From: Vibrio diabolicus | GTDB lineage: Bacteria; Pseudomonadota; Gammaproteobacteria; Enterobacterales; Vibrionaceae | Assembly (NCBI GenBank): GCA_001048675.1 | Contig: CCKK01000007.1 | Span: 1 to 36,493 of the forward strand | Direction: 5' to 3' | Length of the DNA stretch: 36,493 bases | Shown here: positions 1 through 7,189 of the stretch, piece after piece | Layout of the letters: the number at the start of each line of letters is the position of its first letter | How positions within the stretch are numbered: position 1 is the stretch's first letter | Translations under genes and position numbers: made by a program | The notes under the pieces: generated by a model | What the model saw: only the letters and a program-made list of their open reading frames with translations | What the model was told of the DNA's origin: nothing | Databases searched by the model: none

Positions 1-75
1 GAACAAATAGCAATCACTTTGTGTGTTTTTTGCAAAAAAACTTTCAACCGAACAAATAGCAATCACTTTGTGTGT
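1..75. repeat. 26-bp direct repeat, two copies
   Basis: An identical 26-bp unit beginning GAACAAATAGCA and ending TTTGTGTGT occurs at 1-26 and again at 50-75, giving a 49-bp period. The two copies are separated by an A/T-rich 23-bp linker. The first copy starts at the window edge, so more copies may lie upstream. No coding frame explains it and I do not recognise the family. Confidence 0.85.
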
Positions 76-474
76 ATACCAAGCGATCTTGGCTATTTTC
101 TCTCATTTAAAAGGATCTTTCCTCAAGAAAAAGGGCGTTTCTACCTGAATTACGATCTTCAAATTTGATGTAATTGAAGCAAATGATATTCGCTCAGCGC
201 GCTTTTTCTTTTCTGCCTGCTGTATAAAAGATAAAAAAAGAGCAGAACGATAACGAACTGCTCTTTGGTCTTTGCTTTTTACTTGGGATACTTCAGGTGA
301 AGTCTTGGAAATTGCTTCTTCTATATAGAAGAAAAGATCAGAGCATCCTTGCCCTTCTCTTTTACGACAGATTAGCTAGGGGTATATCTAAATGTCGTGG
401 TTGTTCGATGACACATTGAGCTCGTAAGAGTGGAGCATGCTTGCATTCCCAATGGCGTCATCTTCGAGAGGAAC
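76..474. other. Non-coding region downstream of cadA
   Basis: About 400 bp without a supportable gene. It contains the cadBA terminator hairpin (separate entry), a small ACTTC/GAAGT hairpin near 289-302 and a perfect 18-bp AT-rich palindrome at 316-333 (TTCTTCTATATAGAAGAA). The short open frame that starts at 441 on the plus strand lies antisense to cadA and has no ribosome binding site, so I leave it out. Confidence 0.6.
231..266 (-). terminator. Terminator of the cadBA transcript
   Basis: A perfect 9-bp stem (AAAGAGCAG at 237-245, CTGCTCTTT at 258-266) with a 12-nt loop is followed on the minus strand by a run of T. That is the form of an intrinsic terminator for cadA, about 210 nt past its stop codon. 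On the plus strand the T-rich tail is weaker. Confidence 0.7.
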
Positions 475-2610
475 TTAGTTCTTCAATACTTTTACGGTGT
501 AGCTACCATCTTTTTGTTGGTATAGACCGTGGATGTCGGTTTCGAAACCTGGGTAATGCGCACCGATCTCACAAAGCATCTCTAGGAAGTCCAGCACTGG
601 GCGAGACTCTTGAGTCACCATTTCACCAGGAAGTACTAGTGGCACACCTGGAGGGTAAGGAAGGATCATGTTCGCACTTACGCGGCCAACCATTTCTTCC
701 AGTTTGATTTCTTCTACGTTACCGCGAAGCTCTTCTTGCCATGCTGCGTGTGGTGTTACTTTCATTTCTGGAAGTACATCGAACGCTTTGTACATTAGCT
801 CTGGTAGGTTGTATTTCTTAGTTAGGTCATGAATTGCTTGTGCTAGTTCTTGAACGCGCATGCCTTCATAGAAGCTTGGGTCTTCGTTGTATAGCGAAGG
901 TAAGAAGCTCTTGATGGTTAGGTTCAAGTCGTAGCCACGTTTAAATTCAGTTAGACCGCGTAGCAATTGCATTGCTTTTGATTTGTCGATACCGATTGAG
1001 AATAGGAACAACAAGTTGTATGGACCTGTTTTCTCTACCACGATGCCGCGCTCGTCTAGGAATTTAGCCACCAGCGAAGCAGGAATACCTGATTCTTCTA
1101 GTTCGCCTTCTTTGTTCATCCCTGGAGTCAGTAGCGTTACTTTGATTGGGTCAAGATACATGTGGTTGTCATCCATGTTCTTGAAGCCGTGCCATGTGTC
1201 GCTAGGGTCTAGTTTCCAACATTCTGTGGTATCGATGTTTTCTGGTTGCCATACATCGAAGAACCAGCTGTCGCTTTCTGCTTCTAGGCGTTTGATCTCT
1301 TTACGGAAGCGAATTGCGCGATCGATAGAGTCTTGCATCAACTTCTTACCTGTGTTGCCGCGCATCATTGCCGCTGCAGTTTCAGTAGAAGCAACAATGC
1401 CGTACTGAGGTGAAGTTGAAGTGTGCATCATGAATGCTTCGTTGAAAGATTCTTTGTCAAAGTCACCTTTCACGTGAATCATTGAAGCTTGTGAGAACGC
1501 TGCCAACAGTTTGTGTGTTGATTGTGTTTCGTAGAACACTTTGCCTGGCATCGCTTCACCACTCATACCACATTTACCTTCATAAATTGGGTTGAAGTTA
1601 GTGTAAGGCACCCAAGCACTGTCGAAGTGGATGTGTTTACAGTCTAGCGACTCTTTGATGAATTGTGTGTTGTACAACAGACCATCGTAAGTTGAGTTAG
1701 TCACTACTGCGTAACTTGGCGCTGTTGCACCTGGTGTTTTCGCCACTTTCTCTGCAATGACATCGCGGCTGAATTCGCTTTGTGGAATACCACCAAGGAT
1801 GCCGTATGCGTTACGAGTTGGGCGGAAGTAGATTGGTGTCACGTCGCTCATCATCATTAGGTGAGTCAGAGATTTGTGACAGTTACGGTCAATCAGTACT
1901 GTGCTGCCCGCAGGCGCTGAGTACATACCAACGATTTTATTCGATGTAGACGTACCGTTAGTTACGATGTAAGAGCTGTCTGCATTGAATGTGCGTGCGA
2001 TGTATTCTTCTGCATCTTTATGTGGACCTGAGTGGTCTAGTAGAGAACCTAGCTCAGGCATTGAGATTGATACGTCTGCTTTAAATGTGTTTGGACCGTA
2101 AAAATCGTAGAAGATGCTACCAGCAGGGCTTTTCTGGAATGCAGTACCGCCCATGTGACCTGGAGTACAGAAGGTGTATTTACCTTCTTCTACGTATTTG
2201 AATAACGCTTTAGTGAATGGAGGCATGATGGCATCTTTGTATGCCTCTGTCGCTTGGTTGATTTTGATAGCGATGTCGTCAGCCATACCTAAAGCGTACT
2301 CGAAGAAGCTCACGTTTAGACGTAGGTCTGTTAGTGAAATATCGAGAGTAGACTGTTCATTAGCAAATGCGTGAACAGGCAGTTTTTCGTTGATTTGGCT
2401 GATACGTTCACATAGCTCTAGTGAGTATTTATCCCAGTCGAACAGCACACCGCAAATGCGTGGGTTCATCTCAATCATTTTGATCAAGTCTTTATCATCT
2501 ACTGGGTAAACCACTTCGTAGCCCGCTTTCTCAAGAGCAGCGTGAAGTTGACGAACTGGCTCTTCTTTAAAGAACACACCCATGTGGTTCAAGATAGCGA
2601 AAATATTCAT
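475..2610 (-). CDS. cadA: Inducible lysine decarboxylase CadA
   Basis: PLP-dependent lysine decarboxylase of the Orn/Lys/Arg decarboxylase class-I family. It converts lysine to cadaverine and CO2 and consumes a proton in the cytoplasm. The 711-aa product (E. coli CadA has 715) begins MNIFAILNHMGVFFKEE, which aligns with the E. coli N-terminal wing domain. The open frame extends 13 codons further upstream (to 2649), but the ATG at 2610 has GGAG eight bases before it and matches the family start. The PLP lysine lies in THKLLAAFSQAS and is residue 367, the same number as in E. coli. The PLP-binding region (around NGTSTSNK and FDSAWVPY) and the C-terminal domain are intact. It is the distal gene of the cadBA operon. 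Confidence 0.97.
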   Translation of the reverse strand: MNIFAILNHMGVFFKEEPVRQLHAALEKAGYEVVYPVDDKDLIKMIEMNPRICGVLFDWDKYSLELCERISQINEKLPVHAFANEQSTLDISLTDLRLNVSFFEYALGMADDIAIKINQATEAYKDAIMPPFTKALFKYVEEGKYTFCTPGHMGGTAFQKSPAGSIFYDFYGPNTFKADVSISMPELGSLLDHSGPHKDAEEYIARTFNADSSYIVTNGTSTSNKIVGMYSAPAGSTVLIDRNCHKSLTHLMMMSDVTPIYFRPTRNAYGILGGIPQSEFSRDVIAEKVAKTPGATAPSYAVVTNSTYDGLLYNTQFIKESLDCKHIHFDSAWVPYTNFNPIYEGKCGMSGEAMPGKVFYETQSTHKLLAAFSQASMIHVKGDFDKESFNEAFMMHTSTSPQYGIVASTETAAAMMRGNTGKKLMQDSIDRAIRFRKEIKRLEAESDSWFFDVWQPENIDTTECWKLDPSDTWHGFKNMDDNHMYLDPIKVTLLTPGMNKEGELEESGIPASLVAKFLDERGIVVEKTGPYNLLFLFSIGIDKSKAMQLLRGLTEFKRGYDLNLTIKSFLPSLYNEDPSFYEGMRVQELAQAIHDLTKKYNLPELMYKAFDVLPEMKVTPHAAWQEELRGNVEEIKLEEMVGRVSANMILPYPPGVPLVLPGEMVTQESRPVLDFLEMLCEIGAHYPGFETDIHGLYQQKDGSYTVKVLKN

Positions 2611-2619
2611 TTGGACATC

Positions 2620-2717
2620 TCCAAGGCGAATGAAGGCGCTCTCTGCCATTTACAGGCAGTGAGTAAGGTGAGCGCCGAGTGAATTTGTTTTTTATTGGCT
2701 GGCACCGAAGTGCCAGC
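2620..2717 (-). other. Two hairpins in the cadB-cadA spacer
   Basis: On the minus strand the 116-bp spacer can form an 8-bp perfect stem GCTGGCAC/GTGCCAGC (2698-2717) closed by a C(UUCG)G tetraloop. A second stem-loop follows with outer arms GGCGCTC/GAGCGCC and inner arms CTGCC/GGCAG (about 2634-2676). Neither has a T tract. They are therefore more likely mRNA-stability or processing structures than terminators; this role is inferred. Confidence 0.6.
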
Positions 2718-2726
2718 GTTTGGGGA

Positions 2727-4076
2727 TTAGTTGCTTGCTTGAGCAGGCATGTCGTCAGCGTGTAGCTTCATGTACTGAGCTAAGCCGGCTTTTTTGCTGT
2801 AGAACATCAAGATAACGAGAGACACGATGAAGGTTGCTGTTAGCGTACCGCCTTCTGCACCCGCTAGTGCGATGAAGCAGAACAGACAAGCCACACCAGA
2901 GAACAGCATTACGAAGCCGTTGCGTGTTGTCATACCTTCGAAGCGAATCAAGTTAATGCTTGAGTAGAAGTAAGGCAGCATAGTTAGAAGAACTGCATCA
3001 GTCGTTAGCTGGTTAAACAGGTCTGATGCGTGTGCTGTTTTAGAGCTGAAGAACATCAGTACAACCATTAATGCTGTCATCTTGATTGACGCAAGGATTA
3101 GACCTTTCTTAGGCACACCGTTTTTGTCAGTTTCGCCGTAGATTTTAGGGAAGTTGCCATCGCTTGCTGCACGTTTACCAGCCTCGCCCACCAGCATCAT
3201 CCAAGAACCTAGCGAAGTGAAACATGCTAGTGCTGTGAATGCAGATACGAATGGTGCTGTCCAGCTACCGAATAGCTCAGTGGTTGCCAATGCAAATGGC
3301 GCACCTGATGCCGCAACTTCAGAAGCAGGGAACATGCCGCTGATCATTTGAGTTGATAGGATATAAATCACACCTGCGATACCAGTACCCAGCATGGTTG
3401 CTAGCGGTACAGTACGTTTAGGATTTTCTACCATACCTGTCGATACTGCGGCTGATTCCACACCAACGAATGACCATAGACAGATAAGAACCGCTGTCAC
3501 AATCGCATGGCTATCCGTACCCGCAGATACGTTCCAGTTTTGGCTGTATAGCGCAGTGTCGAAGTGCGTCCAACCAAACGCCGCTGTACCAACAACTGGA
3601 ATGAGGATTAGAACAAGACCAAGCGTACATAGACGGCTTACCCAGCTACCACCAAGTAGGTTAACGAAAGTGAAGATCCATACCGATGCAATCGTCGCAA
3701 TACCTGCTGGGATTGGGTCATTAAGCACAGGGAAGAATACTGAAAGGTAAGAAACACCTGTAATAGCAATAGCTAGGTTACCAATCCAGTTCGCGTGGTA
3801 ATAAAGCACGCCCGTTTGGAAACCAAAGACAGGTGAAACTTCGCCAGCGTAAGCGATAGGACCACCTTCTTGAGGGTTTTTGGTTGCCAGACGAGCGTAA
3901 ACAAACGCAAGGCTCAGTGCACCGATCAAACAGATCAGCCAACTGAAAATTGAAACAGAGCCTACTGAAGCTAGGCTAGAAGGTAACAGTGCAATACCAC
4001 TACCCATCATGTTACCGGCGACTACACCCGTACAGGCAATTAGGCCGATTTTTTTCGTTATTCGATGACATAACAT
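2727..4076 (-). CDS. cadB: Lysine/cadaverine antiporter CadB (5' end uncertain)
   Basis: APC-superfamily amino acid/polyamine antiporter of the inner membrane. It imports lysine and exports cadaverine, completing the proton-consuming cycle with CadA. The product has about 12 hydrophobic segments and the family signature near the N-terminus (CTGVVAGNMMGSGIALLPSS). It is highly similar to E. coli CadB (444 aa) along its full length. The start is a problem. The only in-frame ATG near the right place is at 4076 (MLCHRITKKIGL), with GGAG directly abutting it. An ATG at 4071, five bases after the same GGAG, begins MSSNNEK, like the E. coli MSSAKKIG start, but a run of seven A at 4048-4054 puts it out of frame with the rest. 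In-frame TTG codons exist upstream (4112). The gene may be frameshifted at its extreme 5' end, may use the 4076 start, or may carry a homopolymer error. All downstream sequence is intact. Confidence 0.9.
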   Translation of the reverse strand: MLCHRITKKIGLIACTGVVAGNMMGSGIALLPSSLASVGSVSIFSWLICLIGALSLAFVYARLATKNPQEGGPIAYAGEVSPVFGFQTGVLYYHANWIGNLAIAITGVSYLSVFFPVLNDPIPAGIATIASVWIFTFVNLLGGSWVSRLCTLGLVLILIPVVGTAAFGWTHFDTALYSQNWNVSAGTDSHAIVTAVLICLWSFVGVESAAVSTGMVENPKRTVPLATMLGTGIAGVIYILSTQMISGMFPASEVAASGAPFALATTELFGSWTAPFVSAFTALACFTSLGSWMMLVGEAGKRAASDGNFPKIYGETDKNGVPKKGLILASIKMTALMVVLMFFSSKTAHASDLFNQLTTDAVLLTMLPYFYSSINLIRFEGMTTRNGFVMLFSGVACLFCFIALAGAEGGTLTATFIVSLVILMFYSKKAGLAQYMKLHADDMPAQASN

Positions 4077-4546
4077 CTCCAAATCTATTCTACTCAAGTC
4101 AACGTGACTCAAACTGAACGGTTATTAGCGAGATGCTATGAAGTAGATACCTGCTCGACCTCGCTAAATTTCGAAGTGAAGACTACGCCCAAAAACTGGG
4201 AAAAAAATAAACTTGGCGTTATCAATAAAATGATTAGTTCATCAACATCAAGTTGAGATAAACATGATGAATACAAAAACATAAAACTATATTATTCATA
4301 CAGTTACAAGAAAAACATCAAACCTTCTACCGATAGATAAACTCTCATCAACTCGTTGGTAATCGCGGCAAAAGTTATCAACCTCTATCAACTTCCCCGC
4401 CCCGAAGGGTTGATTCCCTGAACCTGTTGATTTCATAAACCTCTCCCTGATCGCGCTTTTTGACCCACATCAATATTCATCTCGCCTGCAAGAAAGCATC
4501 AGAATCATTCTCGCCAAATAACCCAGCCAGACACTCCATACAATCA
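4077..4546 (-). promoter_or_regulatory. cadBA upstream regulatory region
   Basis: A 470-bp gene-free, AT-rich stretch upstream of cadB. It contains six copies of the hexamer ATCAAC or its complement GTTGAT: ATCAAC at 4241, 4347, 4377 and 4387, and GTTGAT at 4409 and 4426. In other species CadC, Lrp-like and H-NS-like proteins bind this spacer, so these clustered hexamers are plausible regulator sites. That is inference. I could not identify a convincing -35/-10 pair. Confidence 0.45.
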
Positions 4547-4637
4547 ATAGAGATAGAGATAGAGATAGAGATAGAGATAGAGATAGAGATAGAGATAGAG
4601 ATAGAGATAGAGATAGAGATAGAGATAGAGATAGAGA
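4547..4637. repeat. Hexanucleotide microsatellite (ATAGAG)15
   Basis: Fifteen uninterrupted perfect copies of ATAGAG at 4547-4636, followed by one further matching base. It lies between the cadC terminator and the cadB promoter region. The frames through it would encode alternating Ile-Glu on plus or Tyr-Leu on minus. Neither frame has a ribosome binding site or any family resemblance, so I treat the tract as non-coding. Perfect arrays of this kind usually vary in copy number between strains. Confidence 0.97.
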
Positions 4638-4734
4638 AGAAAACCGGATATGTCTTCCCGTTGCAAGCTTGCGTTACTGGCTCCTTCGTAAGTCATTACC
4701 CCACCGCCCACCCTTTTCACTTTTCGACAGCTAC

Positions 4735-4762
4735 AAAAAAGCCCCTCACCGAAATGAGGGGC
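4735..4762 (-). terminator. Terminator of cadC
   Basis: On the minus strand an 8-bp perfect GC-rich stem (GCCCCTCA/TGAGGGGC) with a 6-nt loop is followed by six T. It lies 32 bp past the cadC stop codon and is a classic intrinsic terminator. Confidence 0.88.
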
Positions 4763-4793
4763 TAGTATTAAACTGACGTAGAGTACGAGAGAA

Positions 4794-6362
4794 TTAAAGC
4801 ATTCGAACGACAGAAGGGTGAACAGCGCGATACATGGCGTAATCAATCGCCTTCATGTTACTTGGGAAGACCAAGTTTTCGCACAGCAGGTACGTCTCAA
4901 CCGACGTATCAATATAGAAAGCTTCGCTGTAAGACTCACTGGCCAAATCCAGATCACCATCCAATTCAGCGTGTTTACCACGAATCACATAAGAAAGCAC
5001 CGAATCACGTAACCTCAAAGCCTGCCCAAGATGCTGCTTGGCTGAAGCCATGTCACCAATAATGGTTTCGTGCAGGGCTAAAGCTTCATAAATTCGCGGT
5101 TGAATTGGCCCAACCATCATTTTTACGTTAGTTTCTAGTGCGTCACTCAACTGCTGCACTCGCCCTTTCTTCAACTCCTGTGAAAAGTCGAGCACCTTCT
5201 GCACGTGGTAAGCAATCAATAACTCTGCCTGAACGTAAGCATTATCTGGCTCAATTTCTAAAATGTTTTCCAGCAAGTTGACGCCTTGGCGAAACTGCTT
5301 GGCATCCGAGACATTGAGATAATGGTTAGCTTGAACAAACAGCTCCAAAGCATCTGGGTTAATTGGCATTCCCGCCACCAGCATCGTGGATTTCAGCTTG
5401 GCATCCGGCACTTTCAGAACTTGCATCAAGTCTAACGACGCTTGTTGAAGCACTGTCTTTAAATGGCTGCTGGTTAACGCGTATTGACGACTAAACAACA
5501 CCTTTTCAGATGAGTTATTGCGATATTCCACCTCTAAAAAGCTACCACCCTCATTTTCACGAACCCGCACCACAACCGATTTGCCCGGCACAATACCCGA
5601 GGTAAACGACGCCTTCTTTAGCATGACTCGGTAATCGCTCACTTGAGCAATGTCGGACATCAACTTTTGGGCAAACCCGTCTGCCAAGTCGTAGCTTAAC
5701 CCTTCGCTCGTGAAGTTATCTTGAAACTTGAATTCGATAAGGTGAGTATCGATGGCTTGAGTAATACGCACTTCCGATTGCTTGTAGGTAAACACGCCCA
5801 TCACCACAACCAAGACACTGATCCAGATGAAGTTCATGATCCCCAGGCGCCACGGACTGATTTTATTTTTTTTCGGAGGGGCCTTTTTCTCTTTAGACAT
5901 CTCACAGACCGCGCGAGTCAGAGGGCCTGCAGGAAAGGTGACGGCAGGTGCGATAGGTGGAGTCTCTTCTTCTGGTTCATCAACAATAGGAGGAAGACTT
6001 TCTGAATCACAATGACGACTTGCGAGGAATTCCTCGAGTGTCATTGGGGTCACATTCGCCACCAGCTTGTAACCACGTTTCGGCACTGTAATGACGTAGC
6101 TGGTATTTTCTTCCCGACCGTCACGCAGTAATTTACGTAACTCAAAAATGGACTGAGTCACCACTTGATCGGTCACAATCGCCCCTGCCCAAACGTATTG
6201 GATCAATTCCTCACGATTGAACACCTCATTCGCATGCTCCGCTAGGAAATGCAGAAGATTAATTAAGCGTGGCTCAACAGTAACTTCCCTATCTTGTCGA
6301 TACAGCTTATTTTCATCAACGCTTAAAACCCAGTCATTGATTTGAAAATAGACTCCAACCAT
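4794..6362 (-). CDS. cadC: Membrane-integrated transcriptional activator CadC
   Basis: ToxR-family one-component regulator that activates cadBA at low external pH in the presence of lysine. The 522-aa product (E. coli CadC has 512) has an N-terminal OmpR/PhoB-type winged-helix domain at about 1-105; EPRLINLLHFLAEH and VTVPKRGYKL are diagnostic. A basic proline-rich linker follows, then one transmembrane helix at about 172-190 and a periplasmic sensor domain at about 191-522 with TPR-like helices towards the end. The ATG at 6362 gives an N-terminus collinear with E. coli CadC. The periplasmic part has a single cysteine (near residue 495), so the C208-C272 disulfide that tunes E. coli CadC has no equivalent. 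It sits upstream of cadBA in the same orientation but has its own terminator. Confidence 0.93.
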   Translation of the reverse strand: MVGVYFQINDWVLSVDENKLYRQDREVTVEPRLINLLHFLAEHANEVFNREELIQYVWAGAIVTDQVVTQSIFELRKLLRDGREENTSYVITVPKRGYKLVANVTPMTLEEFLASRHCDSESLPPIVDEPEEETPPIAPAVTFPAGPLTRAVCEMSKEKKAPPKKNKISPWRLGIMNFIWISVLVVVMGVFTYKQSEVRITQAIDTHLIEFKFQDNFTSEGLSYDLADGFAQKLMSDIAQVSDYRVMLKKASFTSGIVPGKSVVVRVRENEGGSFLEVEYRNNSSEKVLFSRQYALTSSHLKTVLQQASLDLMQVLKVPDAKLKSTMLVAGMPINPDALELFVQANHYLNVSDAKQFRQGVNLLENILEIEPDNAYVQAELLIAYHVQKVLDFSQELKKGRVQQLSDALETNVKMMVGPIQPRIYEALALHETIIGDMASAKQHLGQALRLRDSVLSYVIRGKHAELDGDLDLASESYSEAFYIDTSVETYLLCENLVFPSNMKAIDYAMYRAVHPSVVRML

Positions 6363-6525
6363 GTATGAAAACTCTCGTATCTACAGACAGCGCTACGGCA
6401 GGAATCAAACAATGGTCAATTCCTACAGGTAACTAAAGGCGAGATTATAGGTGGGAAAACGGCGTGCACCTAGAAAAGCAAGCCGCCAAAAATGCAAACT
6501 TAAGTTAAGTGATGCAGAAATGAGA
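6363..6525 (-). promoter_or_regulatory. cadC promoter region
   Basis: 163 bp between zntR and cadC. The minus strand has a perfect -10 hexamer TATAAT (plus-strand 6444-6449), about 80 nt before the cadC start. The matching -35 is weak. A short AGGAAT/ATTCCT inverted repeat lies in the presumed leader near 6400-6423. No clear intrinsic terminator for zntR is visible. Confidence 0.45.
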
Positions 6526-6924
6526 CTACTCAAGTGCTGCAAGGATAGAACAATGAGAAGCATCATCGTCCGTATGACCGCAGCAAGCATCATTGATCTT
6601 CTTCAAAGCTCGACGAATTTTCGTTAGCTCGTTAATTTTTCCATCAATCAGCTCTAACTTAGCAGAAGTAATAGCTTTAACCTCTGCACAGCTGTGTTCT
6701 GTTGCTTCTAGTTTGATTTCTAGTAGCTCTTTAATCTCATCCAGGCTCAGGCCCAGCTCTTTACCTTTAAGGATGAAGTGTACCTGCTTTTGATTCTCTT
6801 CATTATAGAGACGATAACCTGATTCACTTCGACCTGCGGGCTTTATCAGCGCGTTTTTCTCATAAAAACGCAGCGTATCTGCTGTCACACCACAACGTTT
6901 TGCCAGTTCACCTATCTGAAACAT
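6526..6924 (-). CDS. zntR: MerR-family zinc-responsive regulator ZntR
   Basis: Cytoplasmic MerR-family activator of 132 aa (E. coli ZntR has 141). It has an N-terminal winged-helix domain (MFQIGELAKRCGVTADTLRF), a long coiled-coil dimerisation helix and a C-terminal metal loop. The residues used by E. coli ZntR for Zn(II) are present: Cys in EHSC (about 79), the pair in NDACCGH and Cys in HCSIL. This favours ZntR over CueR, which has a different short loop. In relatives it controls a zinc-exporting P-type ATPase, but no target gene is adjacent here. The ribosome binding site is AGGGAAAG just before the ATG. It is divergent from purH. Confidence 0.88.
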   Translation of the reverse strand: MFQIGELAKRCGVTADTLRFYEKNALIKPAGRSESGYRLYNEENQKQVHFILKGKELGLSLDEIKELLEIKLEATEHSCAEVKAITSAKLELIDGKINELTKIRRALKKINDACCGHTDDDASHCSILAALE

Positions 6925-6993
6925 AACTTTCCCTATTAACTATCTCGTTACTTTTAAAGCTAAAGAACCTCTTTTTCACAATTATTTTTGAGA

Positions 6994-7009
6994 TGCCAAA
7001 CGATTGCGC
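6994..7009 (+). promoter_or_regulatory. Candidate PurR box upstream of purH
   Basis: TGCCAAACGATTGCGC centred on CG matches the purine-repressor palindrome (ANGCAANCGNTTNCNT) at 8 of its 11 defined positions. It lies upstream of a -10-like TAGAAT (7033-7038) that is followed by a GC-rich discriminator (ACGCGCC). The location fits purine repression of purHD. The site call is by eye only. Confidence 0.55.
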
Positions 7010-7070
7010 GAGCTTTTTTGTAATAAATTGGTTAGAATACGCGCCATCAAATGTGGAGACTGTTTTCTAA

Positions 7071-7140
7071 CCAGAAAACATCCGGCAAAGGTCTTTACCA
7101 AAACTGGCCAATATTTTACCCCAAGAGGTAAAAACAAGTT
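7071..7140 (+). promoter_or_regulatory. Structured leader of purH
   Basis: The leader can form two clean hairpins: a perfect 8-bp stem TGTTTTCT/AGAAAACA (7071-7090), and a 7-bp stem TTTTACC/GGTAAAA near 7113-7133. Neither is followed by a T tract, so they are not obvious attenuators. No known riboswitch class is recognised. Confidence 0.4.
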
Positions 7141-7189
7141 CATTTTTGGCAAACATCTTTAACTCCGTGAATTTGAGGAAAATGGAAGC

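Noticed and set aside
316..333. 18-bp perfect palindrome TTCTTCTATATAGAAGAA as an operator
   Set aside because: It lies downstream of cadA, away from any start or promoter. AT-rich palindromes of this size can arise by chance, so I note it without a functional call.
2610..2649. Upstream ATG for cadA at 2649
   Set aside because: The extra 13 residues have no counterpart in lysine decarboxylases, and the ATG at 2610 has the proper ribosome binding site and family N-terminus.
4460..4846. Open frames through the hexamer tract encoding (Ile-Glu)n on plus and (Tyr-Leu)n on minus
   Set aside because: Openness is a by-product of a 6-bp repeat lacking stops. The plus frame starts at TTG with no ribosome binding site, and the minus frame overlaps the cadC end and its terminator. 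No family resemblance.
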